Shown here: positions 62,009 to 64,000 of the stretch, in pieces | Layout of the letters: every line of letters starts with the position of its first letter | Numbering within the stretch: position 1 is the first letter of the stretch | NCBI GenBank assembly: GCA_024761205.1 | Contig: JAMASS010000016.1 | Location: 1-64,000 of the forward strand | From: Limisphaerales bacterium | GTDB lineage: Bacteria; Verrucomicrobiota; Verrucomicrobiia; Limisphaerales; AAA164-E04 | Direction of reading: 5' to 3' | Length of the DNA: 64,000 nt | Program-made: the position numbers and the translations under genes | The notes under the pieces: generated by a model | Databases searched by the model: none | Told to the model about the DNA's origin: nothing | What the model saw: only the letters and a program-made list of their open reading frames with translations

Positions 62009-64000
62009 TGCTCAATTACTGTATAAACAATCAGGACCCGGTCCCAATCACTTCAGCCAAATCCAGTCCGGGCATAAAAATTCCCAGCAGAGCCAAGAGA
62101 ACTGGGAAAAGGAAATCTTCGAAGTCCCAAGGATGAGTTTTATTAACATAAGCCCAACAACTCTCAAACTCTCACTCAAGGAACAACATCACTCCGAAGC
62201 TCGCAGCAGGCTCCGAGGTTTCTCCGAAGGCACCTCACCTTTAAGGACGAGTGGATCGAACACACCATCGACAATCTCCTTGATCCGAAAAAAGAAGTAG
62301 GGGTTATGTGTGGTAAACCATCACTGCCAATCTTCCGCTGCCTGCAGTTCCCGGACTTCCTTAGGCCCATATCGATCGAGCAACTCTTTTACAAGCTCAG
62401 AATCAGCCTGACCCTTTAATGCCATGATGTCCTTGGTGAAAACTCTCGAATATCAATAGGAATCCCCATTCCTTAGCCTCCGTATCCACTTCCAACTCGA
62501 AATCTGAGAGGCCGGATGCGGCAGGACCGGTTAGCACTACACCACTCCTTCACCGCCTCTTTCTTCAACCGAGACTCAACTCTCATACAATAGCTCGACT
62601 CAAAAAATGCGAGTCTGCATCCACATCACCAGCCTTCCCGAGCCGGCTCCAAATACGTTCGCGGATAGCCAACTAGGTCTGCAAACAGATTTCCCTGCCG
62701 CCAGAAACCGCCACCGCCGTCTTGTCATTCTGCCCACCACAGACCACTTCAACTCCAAGTTTCTTGTCAAACCATCGGTGTAAGTGCACCAACCATCCCT
62801 CCAAATCCGATGGGGCCGTTGCACCAAAGGGAGCATTTTGACCTTGGGTTCCTTGATCTTGGACACAAACGCCTTGGGGGTTGGCAACATTAAGGATGCA
62901 GTCAGATCAATTTCGAAGAGTTCGCCAAAAACGATGTACTCGCGCAACCTCTACGCGAATGGCTCCAAGCACATTCAGCCCAGCGCTTCCCAGCAAAACC
63001 GTGGCCATGCGCAGTCTCTTGGGTGAGCGGTGATCCTTTTGAACAAGACCACGTTTTGATGATAAGTGTCTGTCCTGCAATAAAGAAAGTGGCGACTCTT
63101 TGCCGCTTTGCCGCCTTCAAGGAAACCGCAGAGGAGGCCAGCAGCCTCCTCACAAATTTGATATTGGACCCGTGCATTTGAGGACTTTTTCTCCCAAGGC
63201 TGCTCCCCCCTTCGGGGCCCCGGATCGAACGCCTCAACGTCATCTCCTTTTTCTGGACTTTAAAGCCGGATTCTTTAACCGGACCCAAGGCCATCCCATC
63301 TCCCGTCGACTCAAACCACCCCGGGAACTCCAAGGTCGGAGTCGCCGCTCACAAATCCTCCCCACTCTCGGTTGCGGCGGTTCTGGCGCCAACCACCTCA
63401 AAGACTTCAAGCTCGCGATTGTCATCTGCGCCAGGAATCGTCACTGCCTAGTGAATCGTACCCAACGCGTGTCGTGTCCATCCGATTCCAAACTTTCAAA
63501 ATAGCCCAAAACTCATACCTTCCTGCAAGCAAGTGCTTGCTGGCAAAATTGCCGTCAGAATCCAGAAACACCCGCCATCCTCGGGAGCTAACCGTGCCCC
63601 ACTGAAAACGAAAGGCGTTCCCCCAAACCAGTAACAAATCGACCGGAAATCATCAGATCAAAACCACTCCCGCATCCAAGCCCGTTGTTCTGCTTGACTC
63701 CTCCCCCTGCGGCTGAGGAACGCAGCTGCCAGCAGGTTCAAACGAGAAGCGCGAAAGCCCCAAATTTGCAGTCTCCCGAATCTCGCTTGGGATCGCCAAC
63801 CCTGCCCACCACTCGTCAGCAAACCAAAGCGCAACGATCTCGTAGGTGCCAACGTGTTTCATCACCCTCAATGGCCCTTCAATCATCGCCCAAGCGGTCA
63901 GCTAGGTTTCGGATACCTTCTCAATAACTCCATATCCGAAACCGCATAACCCTCGTCAGCCACACAGCACCCTTTGCGACTTGCGTCAATGCCTTCATCT
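62009..64000. other. Two kilobases of decayed DNA without an assignable gene
   Basis: No long frame with a recognised family. Protein-like pieces: (+) FKDEWIEHTIDNLLDPKKEV (about 62242-62300); (+) FEEFAKNDVLAQPLREWLQA and KPWPCAVSWVSGDPFEQDHV (about 62918-63055), continuing CRFAAFKETAEEASSLLTNL (about 63100-63160); (-) MIEGPLRVMKHVGTYEIVAL then WFADEWWAGLAIPSEIRETA (63886-63760), and, after a stop, WRVFLDSDGNFASKHLLAGR then YEFWAILKVWN (about 63580-63490). The last has a DxDGNFxxxxLxAGRYEF pattern like carboxypeptidase-regulatory-type beta domains. These look like remains of two or three genes. Confidence 0.35.

Noticed and set aside
1..64000. CRISPR arrays
   Set aside because: No regularly spaced direct repeats of 23-40 bp were seen; the only periodic repeats are Sel1 codons and short tandem duplications.

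Overview
The window looks like a chromosomal segment of a Verrucomicrobiota (PVC group) bacterium. The evidence is the gene families: DUF1501, PSD1/DUF1549 and sulfatase relics, a very large PVC-type membrane-bound dehydrogenase with a C-terminal CxxCH domain, prepilin-type proteins with FTLIELLVVIA leaders, an ECF sigma relic of the SEDTAQKRV type, a fused lpxC-fabZ followed by lpxA (so a lipid A outer membrane), and a PQQ dehydrogenase with a built-in cytochrome c. The assignment is inferred from families, not from a marker-gene tree.

The most striking general property is the density of broken genes. At about 0.5-5.9, 24.3, 27.2-29.1, 33.5-38.6 and 59.6-62 kb the DNA carries recognisable families only in pieces spread over two or three frames: two IS1595-type transposases, one IS1380-type transposase, two DUF1501 genes, two sulfatases, a PSD1 protein, a PilT-like ATPase, an alpha/beta hydrolase, a methylmalonyl-CoA epimerase, a YkgJ-type protein, a SNF2 helicase of the DISARM DrmD kind and the tail of a Type III-like restriction subunit. 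This looks like a genome losing accessory functions after IS activity.

Intact blocks, left to right: end of a topoisomerase IV/gyrase A gene (0-0.4 kb); prepilin-like protein (4.7-5.5); MYG1-like protein and spermidine-synthase-like protein (6.8-8.5); parvulin isomerase, serA, NAD-dependent epimerase, Sel1-repeat serine protease and TIM-barrel isomerase (9.2-16.0); an RND efflux operon with one adaptor and two different pumps (16.2-24.2); PQQ dehydrogenase (24.7-26.8); EcoRI-type methylase plus DUF262-HNH nuclease (29.4-31.7); SMP-30-like lactonase (32.1-33.1); tRNA-Leu, recF, giant cytochrome-domain dehydrogenase, sigma factor and terpene-cyclase-fold protein (38.6-46.7, all minus strand); rpsO-pnp with a structured leader, then lpxC/fabZ-lpxA (46.9-52.0); a three-gene module of excisionase-type HTH, PLD-SNF2 helicase and N6-adenine methyltransferase with ATGA overlaps (52.1-59.2); a HEAT-like relic, tRNA-Tyr and decayed DNA to the end.

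Two defence-like modules stand out. In the first, an EcoRI-family methylase is coupled to a DUF262-HNH protein whose AT-rich C-terminus appears to have been replaced, leaving the older GC-rich HNH tail just downstream. In the second, a PLD-nuclease/SNF2 helicase and a large Eco57I-type methyltransferase overlap by 4 bp and follow an HTH gene whose own C-terminal half is now in frame with the helicase; the methyltransferase has an AT-rich patch in its presumed target-recognition region. The first sits beside relics of two other defence systems, so that stretch is a decaying defence island.
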